A stretch of 64,000 nucleotides of DNA, taken from NCBI RefSeq assembly GCF_000018285.1, contig NC_009901.1, positions 4,773,001 to 4,837,000 of the forward strand. Direction: 5' to 3'. The translations under genes and the position numbers were made by a program. The notes under the pieces were generated by a model. It did not search any database. It was not told the DNA's origin and saw only the letters and a program-made list of their open reading frames with translations. How positions within the stretch are numbered: position 1 is the first letter of the stretch; the number at the start of each line of letters is the position of its first letter. Positions 51,791-60,972 of this stretch are shown here, one piece after another. Source of the stretch: Shewanella pealeana ATCC 700345 (GTDB taxonomy: Bacteria > Pseudomonadota > Gammaproteobacteria > Enterobacterales > Shewanellaceae).

Positions 51791-53500
51791 ATGCAAACTG
51801 AACACACCGCTGAACTTAATCTGCTTTGGGGAACTTTAATTTTAGAGGAGTTGGCTCGATTAGGCGTTAAACATGTCTGTATGGCGCCAGGTTCTCGCTC
51901 CACCCCACTTACCCTTGCTGCGGCGAAGCAAACTAAGCTTAGCCAACACATTCATTTTGATGAGCGAGGACTCGGCTTTATGGCGCTTGGTTTGGCTAAG
52001 GCCAGTCAAGCACCTGTTGCGATAATTACCACTTCTGGTACCGCGGTTGCCAATCTTTACCCTGCAGTGATAGAAGCTTGGCTTACTCACGTACCGTTAA
52101 TTGTATTATCTGGCGATAGACCTCCAGAGCTTATTGACTGCGGCGCCAATCAGGCGATCATTCAGCCTGCCATTTTTGCTCAGTATGCCAAACAGATAAA
52201 TCTACCGACCCCAGATCTCAATATTGCTCCTCAGGCACTGCTAAGCCTGCTAGATGAAGCGATTTGCAACCAATCACAGCCGGTTCATATCAACTGTATG
52301 TACCGTGAGCCTTTGTACCCTAATGAACCTAAGGTAGATTTTGAGCATTACTTAGCGCCAGTTAAACAGTGGCAACAACACACAGCGCCCTATAGCCAAT
52401 TTGCCAATCTAACTAGCGGCCTGATGCCAACAGCCGATGCACTCGCGCGCTTTGTACATGGTAAAGGTGTGATTGTAGCGGCAACCTTAGCCCCTGAGCA
52501 GAAGCCAGAGCAGCTGATTGAACTCGCGCAAAAGCTAGGTTGGCCAATCGTCACCGATGCCCAGTCGCAGCTCAGGCAGCATCCTGCAGCCATAGGTAAT
52601 ATCGATCAGCTACTGCATCAACCAAAATCTAAGGCTCTGCTCGCTCAGGCAGAAAGAGTCATCGTCTTCGGTGGTCGTATTCTTTCTAAACGGCTTATCG
52701 GCTATCTAGCTGAGCAGAATTGGAAAGATTATTGGCAGGTGCTACCACAGCAACAGAGGCTAGACCCGAGCCACAAACCTAAAAAGGTTTGGATTGCAGC
52801 TGCGCACCAATTTGCCAAGCTCGCTTGGCCAAGATCCTCACAGGCCAATTGGGCACTCAAGCTTGTACAGCACAACGATGATCTAGAAACGCTGTATCAA
52901 CAGCAAATTGATAACGCCGAATTTGGTGAGGCGCAGACGATTCGTGCTATTGCTAAGCGACAAACCGCTGAGCAGCACCTGTTTATCGGCAATAGTCTAC
53001 CAGTGCGCCTATATGACATGTTTGCGCCTATTACCACTTCAAGTGCCAATGTATTTACCAATCGCGGCGCATCGGGTATCGATGGCTTATTAGCAACGGC
53101 CTGCGGAGTCGCGGCAGCAGAGGGCAAGCCGACCAGCCTGATTATTGGTGATATATCGGCGCTGCACGATCTCAACTCATTAGCCATTGCACGCTCGGTC
53201 ACCAGCCCGCTAGTAATCGTCATACTCAATAATGACGGCGGTAATATCTTTAACCTGCTTCCGGTGCCTAACGAGCAGCTCAGAACCGACTACTATCGCC
53301 TGTCTCACGGGTTGGAGTTTGGTTTCGGTGCCGCCATGTTCGGCCTTGCTTATAATCAAGTCGATTCAATTAGCGACTTTATTGAGTCTTACGAATACGC
53401 CATGACCTATTCAGGCCCCTCGGTTATTGAGGTTACTGTGGCACAAGACCAAGCCAGTGAGCAGATAGCTCAAATAGCTAGCTGGGTAAAACAGAGCTAA
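51791..53500 (+). CDS. menD: SEPHCHC synthase MenD (menaquinone biosynthesis)
   Basis: A 569-residue thiamine-diphosphate enzyme that joins 2-oxoglutarate and isochorismate. The open frame begins at 51725, but homology to MenD starts at [21 protein letters not shown], the ATG at 51791; no strong Shine-Dalgarno precedes it. Family motifs: [34 protein letters not shown], and the ThDP-binding [11 protein letters not shown]...[12 protein letters not shown]. Its stop overlaps the menH ATG (TAATG), so menD and menH are translationally coupled. Confidence 0.95.
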
Positions 53501-54285
53501 TGCTAAGCTATCGCACCGCAGGGAAAGCTAGCTCTCCAGCCGTGGTATTTCTCCACGGCTTCTTAGGCAGTAAAGAAGATTGGCATGAGATCATCGAGCA
53601 GCTTCAAGATGATTTTTACTGCATTAGTCTCGACCTTCCCGGCCATGGCGATAACAGCGCGCTCAGCCTCGATGAACAGTACCTAGCCACGCCAGGGTTT
53701 AGCCGCTGTGCAGAACTCATTAACACTAGGCTATCGTCGCTTAATATTAAACATTATCACTTGGTTGGCTATTCACTAGGTGGCCGCATTGCGCTGCATA
53801 TCGCCAAGTTATATCCGCAGCAGTTATTAAGTTTAGTATTAGAGTCCTGCCACCCGGGGCTACACAGCGAGGCAGACAAGTTAGCCCGCAAGCAAAACGA
53901 TGCAGCTTGGGCTAATAAGCTCAGTACTCTGCCAATGAGTGATTTTTTGCGCCTATGGTATCAGCAGGCGGTATTCAGTGATTTAACCGCCGCAGAGCAA
54001 CACGCCTTAGTACTTAAGCGGTCCAGCAATAACCCGTTAGCATTGGCGAATTGCTACCAAGCAACGTCGCTGGCAGAGCAAGATGATCTTTGGGATATTC
54101 CCACTCGATTAAAGGTGAATAGCCACTTTATTGCCGGGCATCAAGACAGTAAATTTATGGCGTTAGCAAAGCGCTGGCAGCAACAACAGCCCTTATCTTT
54201 GCACTGTATTCACGCCAGTGGTCACAATGTGCATTTAGCCGCACCGCAAGCATTCGCCATTAAATTGCGCGCGCTTTTCAGTTAG
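53500..54285 (+). CDS. menH: SHCHC synthase MenH
   Basis: A 261-residue alpha/beta hydrolase that removes pyruvate from the MenD product. The oxyanion region VFLHGFLGSKEDW, nucleophile motif GYSLGGR and catalytic histidine in ASGHNVH are present, and the acidic partner lies near AGHQDSKF. Its ATG overlaps the menD stop. menC follows after 55 bases. Confidence 0.92.
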   Translation: MLSYRTAGKASSPAVVFLHGFLGSKEDWHEIIEQLQDDFYCISLDLPGHGDNSALSLDEQYLATPGFSRCAELINTRLSSLNIKHYHLVGYSLGGRIALHIAKLYPQQLLSLVLESCHPGLHSEADKLARKQNDAAWANKLSTLPMSDFLRLWYQQAVFSDLTAAEQHALVLKRSSNNPLALANCYQATSLAEQDDLWDIPTRLKVNSHFIAGHQDSKFMALAKRWQQQQPLSLHCIHASGHNVHLAAPQAFAIKLRALFS

Positions 54286-54340
54286 CATATATTCGCTAGA
54301 ACTCATTACTGATATAACAAATAACCATGCAGGCAGGCCA

Positions 54341-55414
54341 ATGACAACGACGCAACAGCAAGCAACGCCATTTACTCTAACGCACATAAGCCTGCATCAG
54401 TTTACTATCGATTTAGATAAACCTTTACCCGTTGGAAAACAGCGCATCGAAAAGCGCAGTGGCTTAGTACTCTCGGCAACCGCCAGCAATAATATGCTTC
54501 AGCGCCAAGCCTGTGTCGAGATCTCGCCGCTTTCAGGCTTAGATAATCAAGGCCAAACCTTAATAGGTTTTAGCCGCGAGACACTAGCCGAAGTCGCTGA
54601 GCAGTTAACGGCATTATTGCCACAATTACACCAGCAACCGAGTGACAACTTGCTCGCGTTGGCAGAGCAAACACCTTATCCATCACTCGCCTTCGGCCTT
54701 AGCCAACTGCATGGAAAACTCGCAGGCAAGTTCAACGGCCATAGCATTACCCCGCGCACTGTTCCGCTCATTTATCGCCAAAGCGGTGAACCACTCACCG
54801 CCGTAGCCGATCGCGTAAGCAGCTTGCCCAGCAGCGTTTATGCCGTGAAGGTAAAAGTTGCCCAAGACTCACTTGAAGATGAGATTAAACTAATTCATCA
54901 GATCTTAGCCATTCGCCCCAATCTAAAACTACGTTTAGATGCCAATCGCGGCTTTAGCCTAGAACAAGCCATAGAATTCGCCGCCTGCTTACCGCTAGAT
55001 AGCATTGAGTACATAGAAGAGCCTTGCCACAACCCCGATGACAATCAGGATTTTTACCACGCGATAGCCATGCCTTGGGCACTAGATGAGACCCTCAACG
55101 ATCCAACATACCAGTTTGAGCTGCAGCCAGGATTACGAGCACTGATTATCAAACCGACTCTATTAGGCAGTATCGAAAAGCTGCAGCATCTAATTGAGAC
55201 GGCAGAGGAACATGGCGTACGCTGCATTCTAAGTTCAAGTTTAGAAGCAAGCCTTGGGATTGAGGCGATAAGTCGCTTAGCGCAAATGATGACTCCAGAT
55301 GAGATCCCGGGAGTTGATACACTGGGCGCCTTTAGCCAAGATTTAGTGGTGAGTTCAGGCAAGGAACACAGCTTAAGCCTTGAGGAGTTAACGCCACTAA
55401 TCAGCCTAAGCTAG
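54341..55414 (+). CDS. menC: o-Succinylbenzoate synthase MenC
   Basis: A 357-residue enolase-superfamily dehydratase. The catalytic lysine pair is in YAVKVKVAQ. The metal ligands are in KLRLDANRGFS, YIEEPC and ALDETLND, and the second acid-base lysine is in LIIKPTLLG. It dehydrates SHCHC to o-succinylbenzoate. It lies third in the men operon. Confidence 0.93.
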   Translation: MTTTQQQATPFTLTHISLHQFTIDLDKPLPVGKQRIEKRSGLVLSATASNNMLQRQACVEISPLSGLDNQGQTLIGFSRETLAEVAEQLTALLPQLHQQPSDNLLALAEQTPYPSLAFGLSQLHGKLAGKFNGHSITPRTVPLIYRQSGEPLTAVADRVSSLPSSVYAVKVKVAQDSLEDEIKLIHQILAIRPNLKLRLDANRGFSLEQAIEFAACLPLDSIEYIEEPCHNPDDNQDFYHAIAMPWALDETLNDPTYQFELQPGLRALIIKPTLLGSIEKLQHLIETAEEHGVRCILSSSLEASLGIEAISRLAQMMTPDEIPGVDTLGAFSQDLVVSSGKEHSLSLEELTPLISLS

Positions 55415-55494
55415 TCAAAACCAGATTAGAACTAATCCTTGGTCAGTGTTAGTTTGGCTCAATCAAAAAGATAAATTCGATAACGGATCTCAGC

Positions 55495-56949
55495 ATGCAA
55501 GCTCAGGCAATATCACCAATACATCAAGTTGCTCAGCGTAATAGCGCTGCACAGGCTTACCGGTTTATGGGGCAAAGCGTTAGCTACGGCTCACTTAGCC
55601 AAGGTGTTATTTCGTTAGCCGAGCAGCTATCAGCCATGGGCTTAAAACGCGGTGACCGCTTAGCTTGTATCGGCCATAACTGTCCGCAACTACTGCAGAT
55701 CTACTGGGCTTGTGTCGATAGCGGTGTACTCTTCTGCCCCATCTCACCGCGTTTTACCAGCCAGCAAATTATCGAGCTGATGCAGACTCATAGTTATCAC
55801 CGCTATTGGCTCGCAGCTGACACCCCGGCGGACTCGACACTGATTCAAGCCTTAAATCATCAAAACCAGTTTGAGTCAGTGACGCTAGATTTTACTCGCC
55901 AAAGCCAGCGGTCAGCGCCAGCCCTAGAGCCTCACATCGCCGTTAACGCTATTCTCACCTCCGGCAGCAGCGGTACACCTAAAGCCGCCGCCCACAGCCT
56001 AGCGAATCATATCGCCAGCGCCAAAGGTTCGAGAGAATTAATAAAGTTAGCAGCAGAAGATAGCTGGTTATTGTCGCTACCACTGTTTCATATCGGTGGC
56101 CTCGCGATTTTAAACCGCTGCGCCCTCGCAGGCGCCTGCGTGGTATTTGAAGACAAGCGGCTATCACTCGCCCAGCAGCTTGTTCGTGACAAGATTAGCC
56201 ACCTCTCCTTAGTGAGCGCACAACTGCAGCAGCTGCTTGCAAATAGTGATAGCGAAAATGCCAATAACGACTGCTTAAACCAAGTCAAAGCCATGCTACT
56301 CGGAGGCGGCGCGATCTCAGGCGACCTATTAGCAGAATTAGCCAAGCGCGACATAAAGGCCTACACCAGCTACGGCATGACAGAGATGGGATCGCAGATC
56401 ACCACAGGCATTGCCCGCACCGACGGATCCAGCGGCAAGCTGTTATCGGGACGAGAACTGAAGATTATCGATGGTGAAATATGGCTAAAAGGCGAGTGTC
56501 TGTTTCTTGGATATTTAAGCGAGGACGGTTTAAATTTACCGCTCAATAAAGACGGCTGGTTCTACACCAAAGATCTAGGCCACTTTGATGCAAACGCCAA
56601 TCTCTGCATCGACGGCCGCGCCGATAACATGTTTATCAGCGGCGGCGAAAACATCCAACCCGAAGAGATAGAAGCCGCTTTAAAGCTGCACCCGTTAATC
56701 AGCGATGCCATCGTGTTCCCTGTGGCAGATGCCAAGTTTGGTAATCTCCCAGCAGCCATTCTTAAGTTAAATGAGAGTAAGCTGAATAACAGTTCAGCTA
56801 ACCAGCCTTTGGAAGCCGAGCTAACAGAGTTCCTCGCCGACAAGATCGCCCGCTTCAAAAGGCCAAGGCAATATTACCCTTGGCCAGAGGTCAGCAGCGC
56901 CGGGATTAAGGTTGTACGCAAACAGGTGATAGAGGCAGTTAAGCGTTAG
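55495..56949 (+). CDS. menE: o-Succinylbenzoate-CoA ligase MenE
   Basis: A 484-residue adenylate-forming ligase. The ATP-binding P-loop motif is LTSGSSGTPKAAAHS, with the core motifs YGMTEMGS and GWFYTKDLGHFD, and the C-terminal hinge region ISGGENIQPEEIE. It activates o-succinylbenzoate with CoA. It is the last men gene here; menB, menA and menF are not in the window. The order menD-H-C-E is usual in Shewanella. Confidence 0.93.
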   Translation: MQAQAISPIHQVAQRNSAAQAYRFMGQSVSYGSLSQGVISLAEQLSAMGLKRGDRLACIGHNCPQLLQIYWACVDSGVLFCPISPRFTSQQIIELMQTHSYHRYWLAADTPADSTLIQALNHQNQFESVTLDFTRQSQRSAPALEPHIAVNAILTSGSSGTPKAAAHSLANHIASAKGSRELIKLAAEDSWLLSLPLFHIGGLAILNRCALAGACVVFEDKRLSLAQQLVRDKISHLSLVSAQLQQLLANSDSENANNDCLNQVKAMLLGGGAISGDLLAELAKRDIKAYTSYGMTEMGSQITTGIARTDGSSGKLLSGRELKIIDGEIWLKGECLFLGYLSEDGLNLPLNKDGWFYTKDLGHFDANANLCIDGRADNMFISGGENIQPEEIEAALKLHPLISDAIVFPVADAKFGNLPAAILKLNESKLNNSSANQPLEAELTEFLADKIARFKRPRQYYPWPEVSSAGIKVVRKQVIEAVKR

Positions 56950-57012
56950 CGACTTAATCACCAGCGCTGCTTTGCGGCATCCAGCTTTTAAGGCACGAAG
57001 TGAGTTGACTTG

Positions 57013-57318
57013 TTAAGTGCTTTCATTGGATTGCTCTTTGATTTGTTTTTGGACTGCCAATAACAACATGCCAGCAGTAATATCAATTACAGCCCATAAC
57101 TCTTTAGGGAGATGTATTTTTATTATTGGATTGAACACTATTGCACATAGACCAAACACCCAAGGCAAAACTTCATTTTTTCTCTGATGAGCTACTAGAG
57201 CTGCCCACACAAATACGACCGTTGCGACTAAACGAAGCAGCATATAATACCCGTAAGGTAATGGAGCAACTCCTAGAAATAGCAAAACTGATGCAATATA
57301 TATAACAGCGACTGGCAT
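57013..57318 (-). CDS. Small membrane protein (DUF6804-like)
   Basis: A 101-residue protein with about four hydrophobic segments (VIYIASVLLFLGVAPLP, LLRLVATVVFVWAALVAH, WVFGLCAIVFNPII, WAVIDITAGMLLLAV). The FNPI...LPKELWAVIDI pattern recalls DUF6804 membrane proteins. It overlaps the preceding gene by one base, so the two are co-translated. Function unknown. Confidence 0.65.
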   Translation of the reverse strand: MPVAVIYIASVLLFLGVAPLPYGYYMLLRLVATVVFVWAALVAHQRKNEVLPWVFGLCAIVFNPIIKIHLPKELWAVIDITAGMLLLAVQKQIKEQSNEST

Positions 57319-57599
57319 TATCTACGACTCTCCAATACTCCAGAAACCATTGAAATAATTAAAATCGCTATAAATGGTCCCAAAAATAAACCGCCCGCCT
57401 GCAACCAAGACCAATGCCATACTGTTACTGCGCCGAACATTCCAACGACCGTACCAACTAAAGGAATATAGGCAATAACAAAAGCTAGTGGCGCGGCAAT
57501 AATCCAATGTAGCCCCATCCAATCTTCAAGGCCACCCATAACTGCCGCTAGTTGAAATATGCCTAAAATGATGTATCCAACATATAAGATTGCTTGCAT
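57318..57599 (-). CDS. Small membrane protein, function unknown
   Basis: A 93-residue hydrophobic protein with three predicted helices (VGYIILGIFQLAAVMGG, WIIAAPLAFVIAYIPLVGTV, GGLFLGPFIAILIISMVSGV). It is first in a two-gene unit with the DUF6804-like gene. No family was recognised. The pair lies beside the repeat and IS region, so it may be accessory DNA. Confidence 0.6.
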   Translation of the reverse strand: MQAILYVGYIILGIFQLAAVMGGLEDWMGLHWIIAAPLAFVIAYIPLVGTVVGMFGAVTVWHWSWLQAGGLFLGPFIAILIISMVSGVLESRR

Positions 57600-57856
57600 G
57601 ATTTATCCTTACTTTGCACTAAAAGTTTGTATAGTGAACATGTATATTTAACAATCCAATTACCAAAGGCTTTTAAATCAGAACATATTGATTATTAAGA
57701 CTATATCAAATTTAACTGACTGAGACGAGCACTCGTAATCAACACAATGTACATAGATATAGGCGCAGCTCTCACAACCACACAAAACTGACAGAAAGCA
57801 ACTTAACTGTTCTGACTGTATGCCCAATTACCTCATTACTCACTTTCACTATCCAA

Positions 57857-58195
57857 TGCAGCTAATTGCCTGCAGCAGGCGTATGTGTAGACACTTCCGT
57901 GACACGCAGCAAGTCCATCCCTGGAAGCTCGGCCATGACAAACAACATCCCTGCTTAAAGGCCAGTTCGGCATCCAGCCTCTCGTTCGAGAGCTTGATAA
58001 CTCCGTTATCTCTCACCAAATCATGGACGGTCACAGCCCTATCTACACTGAGTTAGAAAAGCACAATAATTTCACTACTGAGTTCTTAATTTGAAAACAC
58101 AAAATTAAAGCTCCCCGTTTTGTCACAGGAAACACTAACTCCCCATCGACGTTGCCGAGGTCATTGAAGATAAATCGCGTGAGCGAGTCATGGAT
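57857..58195. repeat. Hairpin-array element, copy C, left part
   Basis: A diverged left module: CTAATTGCCTGCAGCAGGCG, then TGTAGACAC, TCCA-TCCC-TGGA, CTCTCG-TT-CGAGAG and GATAAC-TCC-GTTATC hairpins, ending ATCTACACTGAGTTAGAAAA as in copies A and B. It is followed by the shared right-module start ACAGGAAACAC...CTCCCCATCG near 58125-58150. It is cut by the IS1111-type insertion at about 58196. Confidence 0.7.
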
Positions 58196-58202
58196 AATGG
58201 AA

Positions 58203-58281
58203 TGGACCCATCCACTTTTAATCGGCCTCGCAATGGGCCACGATGTAGTTGCTTAAACTCATCAGAAAGAGGACGGGTCCA
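58203..58281 (+). promoter_or_regulatory. Inverted repeat in the transposase leader
   Basis: TGGACCCATCC (58203-58213) can pair with GGACGGGTCCA (58271-58281), 10 of 11 positions, just before the transposase ATG at 58284. The 3' arm includes the likely ribosome-binding sequence GAGGA. Such a fold would limit transposase translation from outside transcripts. Confidence 0.4.
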
Positions 58282-58283
58282 CT

Positions 58284-59300
58284 ATGAACATTACTACAAT
58301 TGGTCTTGATATCGCAAAGTCCGTTTTTCATTTTGTTGGCGTTAATAAAGCCGGAAAGCTTGTCAAAAAGAAGATAATTAAGCGCAAAGAGTTAGTGCTT
58401 TTTCTTGCTCAAATAGAACCTTGCCTTGTTGTGATGGAAGCCTGTGGCGGTGCAAACTATTGGGCTAGGGAGTTCGAGAAAGTTGGCCATCAAGTTAAGT
58501 TAATAGCACCCCAGTATGTCGTTCCCTACAGACAAGGAAATAAGAATGACTATAACGATGCACTTGCGATAGCTGAAGCAGCACAACGCCCCAACATGCG
58601 CTTTGTAGAGCCTAAGCCAGTAGAGCAGCAAGATATTCAGATGCTGCATCGAATGAGAGAAAGACTAAACAAACAATCTACTGCACTGATAAATCAAGTG
58701 AGAGGTATGCTCGCTGAGTACGGCATTGTCATCACAAAAGGAAAAGCGTCTTTTAGGACAAAGCTACCAGATATTCTAGAAAATGCCGATAACGAATTAA
58801 CAGTCAAAGGCCGAAGTGTTTTTTATCAACTATATGAAGAGTTTAATGACATTGAGAAGCGACTTAAAAACTGTGATGCCCAAGTTCAACAAGAGGTGAA
58901 AAGTAACCAAGTATGCCAGCGCTTAGAAAGCGTACCAGGCATTGGCCCTGTGACTGCCACAGCATTTTATGCAGCTGTTGGGCAAGGTAAAGATTTTACC
59001 AATGGGAGACATTTTTCAGCATGGTGCGGTCTAGTACCCAAACAGCATAGTAGTGGCGGGAAAAATAATTTGCTTGGTATTAGTAAGCGAGGAAACGCTT
59101 ATTTGAGAACGCTATTTATCCACGGGGCAAGAACTGTCTTACAGCATAGTTCTAATAAAACTGACAGATTTAGTTGCTGGGCTAGCGCACTTGCAGAAAG
59201 GCGTGGCTTTAACAGAGCTTGTGTTGCCGTAGCTAATAAGCTTGCACGAATAGCGTGGGTTATAGCAGCAAGAGAAGATGAATACCGTATCACAGTATAA
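58284..59300 (+). CDS. IS110-family transposase, IS1111 group
   Basis: A 338-residue transposase. The RuvC-like N-terminal domain carries TIGLDIAKSVFHFVGVN, VVMEACGGANYWAREF and KNDYNDALAIAEAAQR, which supply the DEDD residues. The C-terminal Tnp20 domain includes LESVPGIGPVTATAF and the serine-containing KQHSSGGKNNLLGISKRGNAYLR. The EACGGANYWAR segment is typical of the IS1111 group. The frame is intact, so the element may be active. Family members are guided by a small non-coding RNA. Confidence 0.92.
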   Translation: MNITTIGLDIAKSVFHFVGVNKAGKLVKKKIIKRKELVLFLAQIEPCLVVMEACGGANYWAREFEKVGHQVKLIAPQYVVPYRQGNKNDYNDALAIAEAAQRPNMRFVEPKPVEQQDIQMLHRMRERLNKQSTALINQVRGMLAEYGIVITKGKASFRTKLPDILENADNELTVKGRSVFYQLYEEFNDIEKRLKNCDAQVQQEVKSNQVCQRLESVPGIGPVTATAFYAAVGQGKDFTNGRHFSAWCGLVPKQHSSGGKNNLLGISKRGNAYLRTLFIHGARTVLQHSSNKTDRFSCWASALAERRGFNRACVAVANKLARIAWVIAAREDEYRITV

Positions 59301-59562
59301 ATTAATCATTAACGCGTCAACTTAACGAGATAATCATAAGTTTTGCTAACCACCAAGTTGCCAAGATAATTGATTTGATGATGAGACAGTCAGACTGTTC
59401 TGCTTAAAACCTTGCTTCGCCACAGGCTCTAAAGAAGCCGTAAGGATGATAAGGAAAGTAGAAGCAAATATCCATCAGGGCCAGAGGAGTACCTCAATAA
59501 CAGGCCGAATATATGGGTGCAATGAACTCTTCTCAAAGTCGATATTAAATATCTTGCAAACC
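59301..59562 (+). ncRNA. Candidate guide RNA (seekRNA/bridge RNA) region of the IS
   Basis: In IS1111-group elements the guide RNA is encoded in the non-coding part between the transposase stop and the right inverted repeat. Here that part is 262 bases and has no open frame of note. The location is from family knowledge; exact RNA ends and the two binding loops were not resolved by eye. Confidence 0.45.
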
Positions 59563-59576
59563 GGATGGGTCCATAT

Positions 59577-59779
59577 ATGGCGATTCTGAAGCGATAGCGA
59601 TTTTCGAAAATGAATGAGGATCAACAACTTCGTCGGGGCGGCTGGGGAGATGCAAGAGGGGGTAGCTGTTGACCCCTTCTTGCCCGAGTGTGAGCTGGAA
59701 GCTCACGACCTTTATCAAGCGCAGCTTGATTAATTCTGTTGTTAGACGCAGTCTAACTTAGAAGTCAGGCATCGCCTGA
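59577..59779. repeat. Hairpin-array element, copy C, right part
   Basis: From 59625 to 59706 the sequence is the same as copy A (23733-23814) apart from one base. It has hairpins at 59652-59683, 59690-59706 (GTGAGCT-GGA-AGCTCAC), 59714-59730 (ATCAAGC-GCA-GCTTGAT), 59741-59757 (GTTAGAC-GCA-GTCTAAC) and 59765-59779 (TCAGGC-ATC-GCCTGA). The last three differ in stem from copy A and B hairpins but keep the fold. Confidence 0.8.
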
Positions 59780-59821
59780 TGACTTAAATGGGCTTTTGGC
59801 ATAAATGTTCCAGACATAAAA

Positions 59822-59845
59822 AAACCTGCTTGGGTAAGCAGGTTT
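59822..59845 (-). terminator. rpoH terminator
   Basis: AAACCTGCTT / AAGCAGGTTT with a 4-base loop. On the minus strand it is followed by a T-run, 37 bases past the rpoH stop. Confidence 0.88.
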
Positions 59846-59881
59846 CATTTATTGCTAAAGCCATTGAGCACACAATGGAAA

Positions 59882-60739
59882 CTAGGCTTCCATACAGCCT
59901 TTAAGCTTATTCATTGCATTCTTTTCCAATTGCCTAATACGTTCAGCCGACACTTGATAAGTCGCCGCTAAATCTTGCAATGTGGTCTTGTCTTCATCTA
60001 ACCAACGCGCTTTTAGAATATGTTGGCTACGCTCATCGAGAGTCTTAATAGCCGATAACAAACGCGCTTGGTTATTCTGTTCCCAGTTGTCATTTTCAAC
60101 TTGAGACGCTAAATCTGATGAATGATCTTCAAGGTAATGCATAGGAGCATAATCTTGTTCATCATCGTTGTCGCTAGCCAGATCAAATGCAGGATCTTGC
60201 GCCGCCATGCGTGACTCCATCTCGGTCACATCGGCTTTCGACACACCGAGACTCTCAGCTACCATGCCCACTTCACTATCGCTAAACCAGCCTAGACGCT
60301 TTTTAGCCTTACGCAGGTTAAAGAACAACTTACGTTGTGCTTTAGTGGTCGCCACTTTAACTATGCGCCAGTTTTTAAGCACATATTCGTGAATTTCAGC
60401 TTTAATCCAGTGCACGGCAAACGATACTAAGCGAACGCCCACATCTGGATCGAAACGCTTAACCGCCTTCATCAGGCCGATATTACCTTCTTGGATCAAG
60501 TCAGCTTGTGGAAGACCATAGCCAGAGTAACCTTTTGCAACATGTACCACAAAACGTAAGTGCGACATAATCAACTGTTTCGCAGCCTGTAGGTCACCAG
60601 TTTCTTGCAGACGCTTCGCTAGCTCATATTCCTTATCCGCTTCCAACATTGGGATGTTGTGTGCTGAATGAACATAAGACTCGAGGCTTCCACTACTTTG
60701 GGGAACCATTAGTGCCATTGATTGCGTTTGAACTGTCAT
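59882..60739 (-). CDS. rpoH: RNA polymerase sigma-32 factor RpoH
   Basis: A 285-residue heat-shock sigma factor. Region 2 shows [39 protein letters not shown] and [23 protein letters not shown]. The RpoH-specific box is present as [10 protein letters not shown]. Region 4 ends with [28 protein letters not shown]. Length matches E. coli (284). It follows ftsX on the same strand, as in other gammaproteobacteria, but a 233-base gap suggests its own promoters. GGAGCG precedes the ATG. Confidence 0.97.
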   Translation of the reverse strand: MTVQTQSMALMVPQSSGSLESYVHSAHNIPMLEADKEYELAKRLQETGDLQAAKQLIMSHLRFVVHVAKGYSGYGLPQADLIQEGNIGLMKAVKRFDPDVGVRLVSFAVHWIKAEIHEYVLKNWRIVKVATTKAQRKLFFNLRKAKKRLGWFSDSEVGMVAESLGVSKADVTEMESRMAAQDPAFDLASDNDDEQDYAPMHYLEDHSSDLASQVENDNWEQNNQARLLSAIKTLDERSQHILKARWLDEDKTTLQDLAATYQVSAERIRQLEKNAMNKLKGCMEA

Positions 60740-60972
60740 TTACGCTCCTACTACTTCTTACAAATGTCTTGCTAAAATCAACTTTCTGGCCATTCCTTGC
60801 TGAAATGGACAATGAACTATCGACTAATTGACAAAATATGTCAACCATCCACTTTATCTAATATGCGTCAATACTCATTATTACTGACTAGAGTCTTACA
60901 TCTAGTTATAGGCAGATCAAATGAAACAAAGTTCATCTTTTGGCCCATCTCCTGTCAGCAGTTAAACCTGAA

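Larger units (their letters stand above)
58196..59576 (+). mobile_element. IS1111-type insertion sequence (IS110 family)
   Basis: A transposase of the IS110/IS1111 type is flanked by perfect 11-bp inverted repeats TGGACCCATCC (58203-58213) and GGATGGGTCCA (59563-59573). In the IS1111 group the inverted repeats are subterminal, with about 7 bases outside on the left and 3 on the right, which sets the ends at about 58196 and 59576. It interrupts copy C of the hairpin-array element. These elements do not make target duplications and none is seen. Confidence 0.8.
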
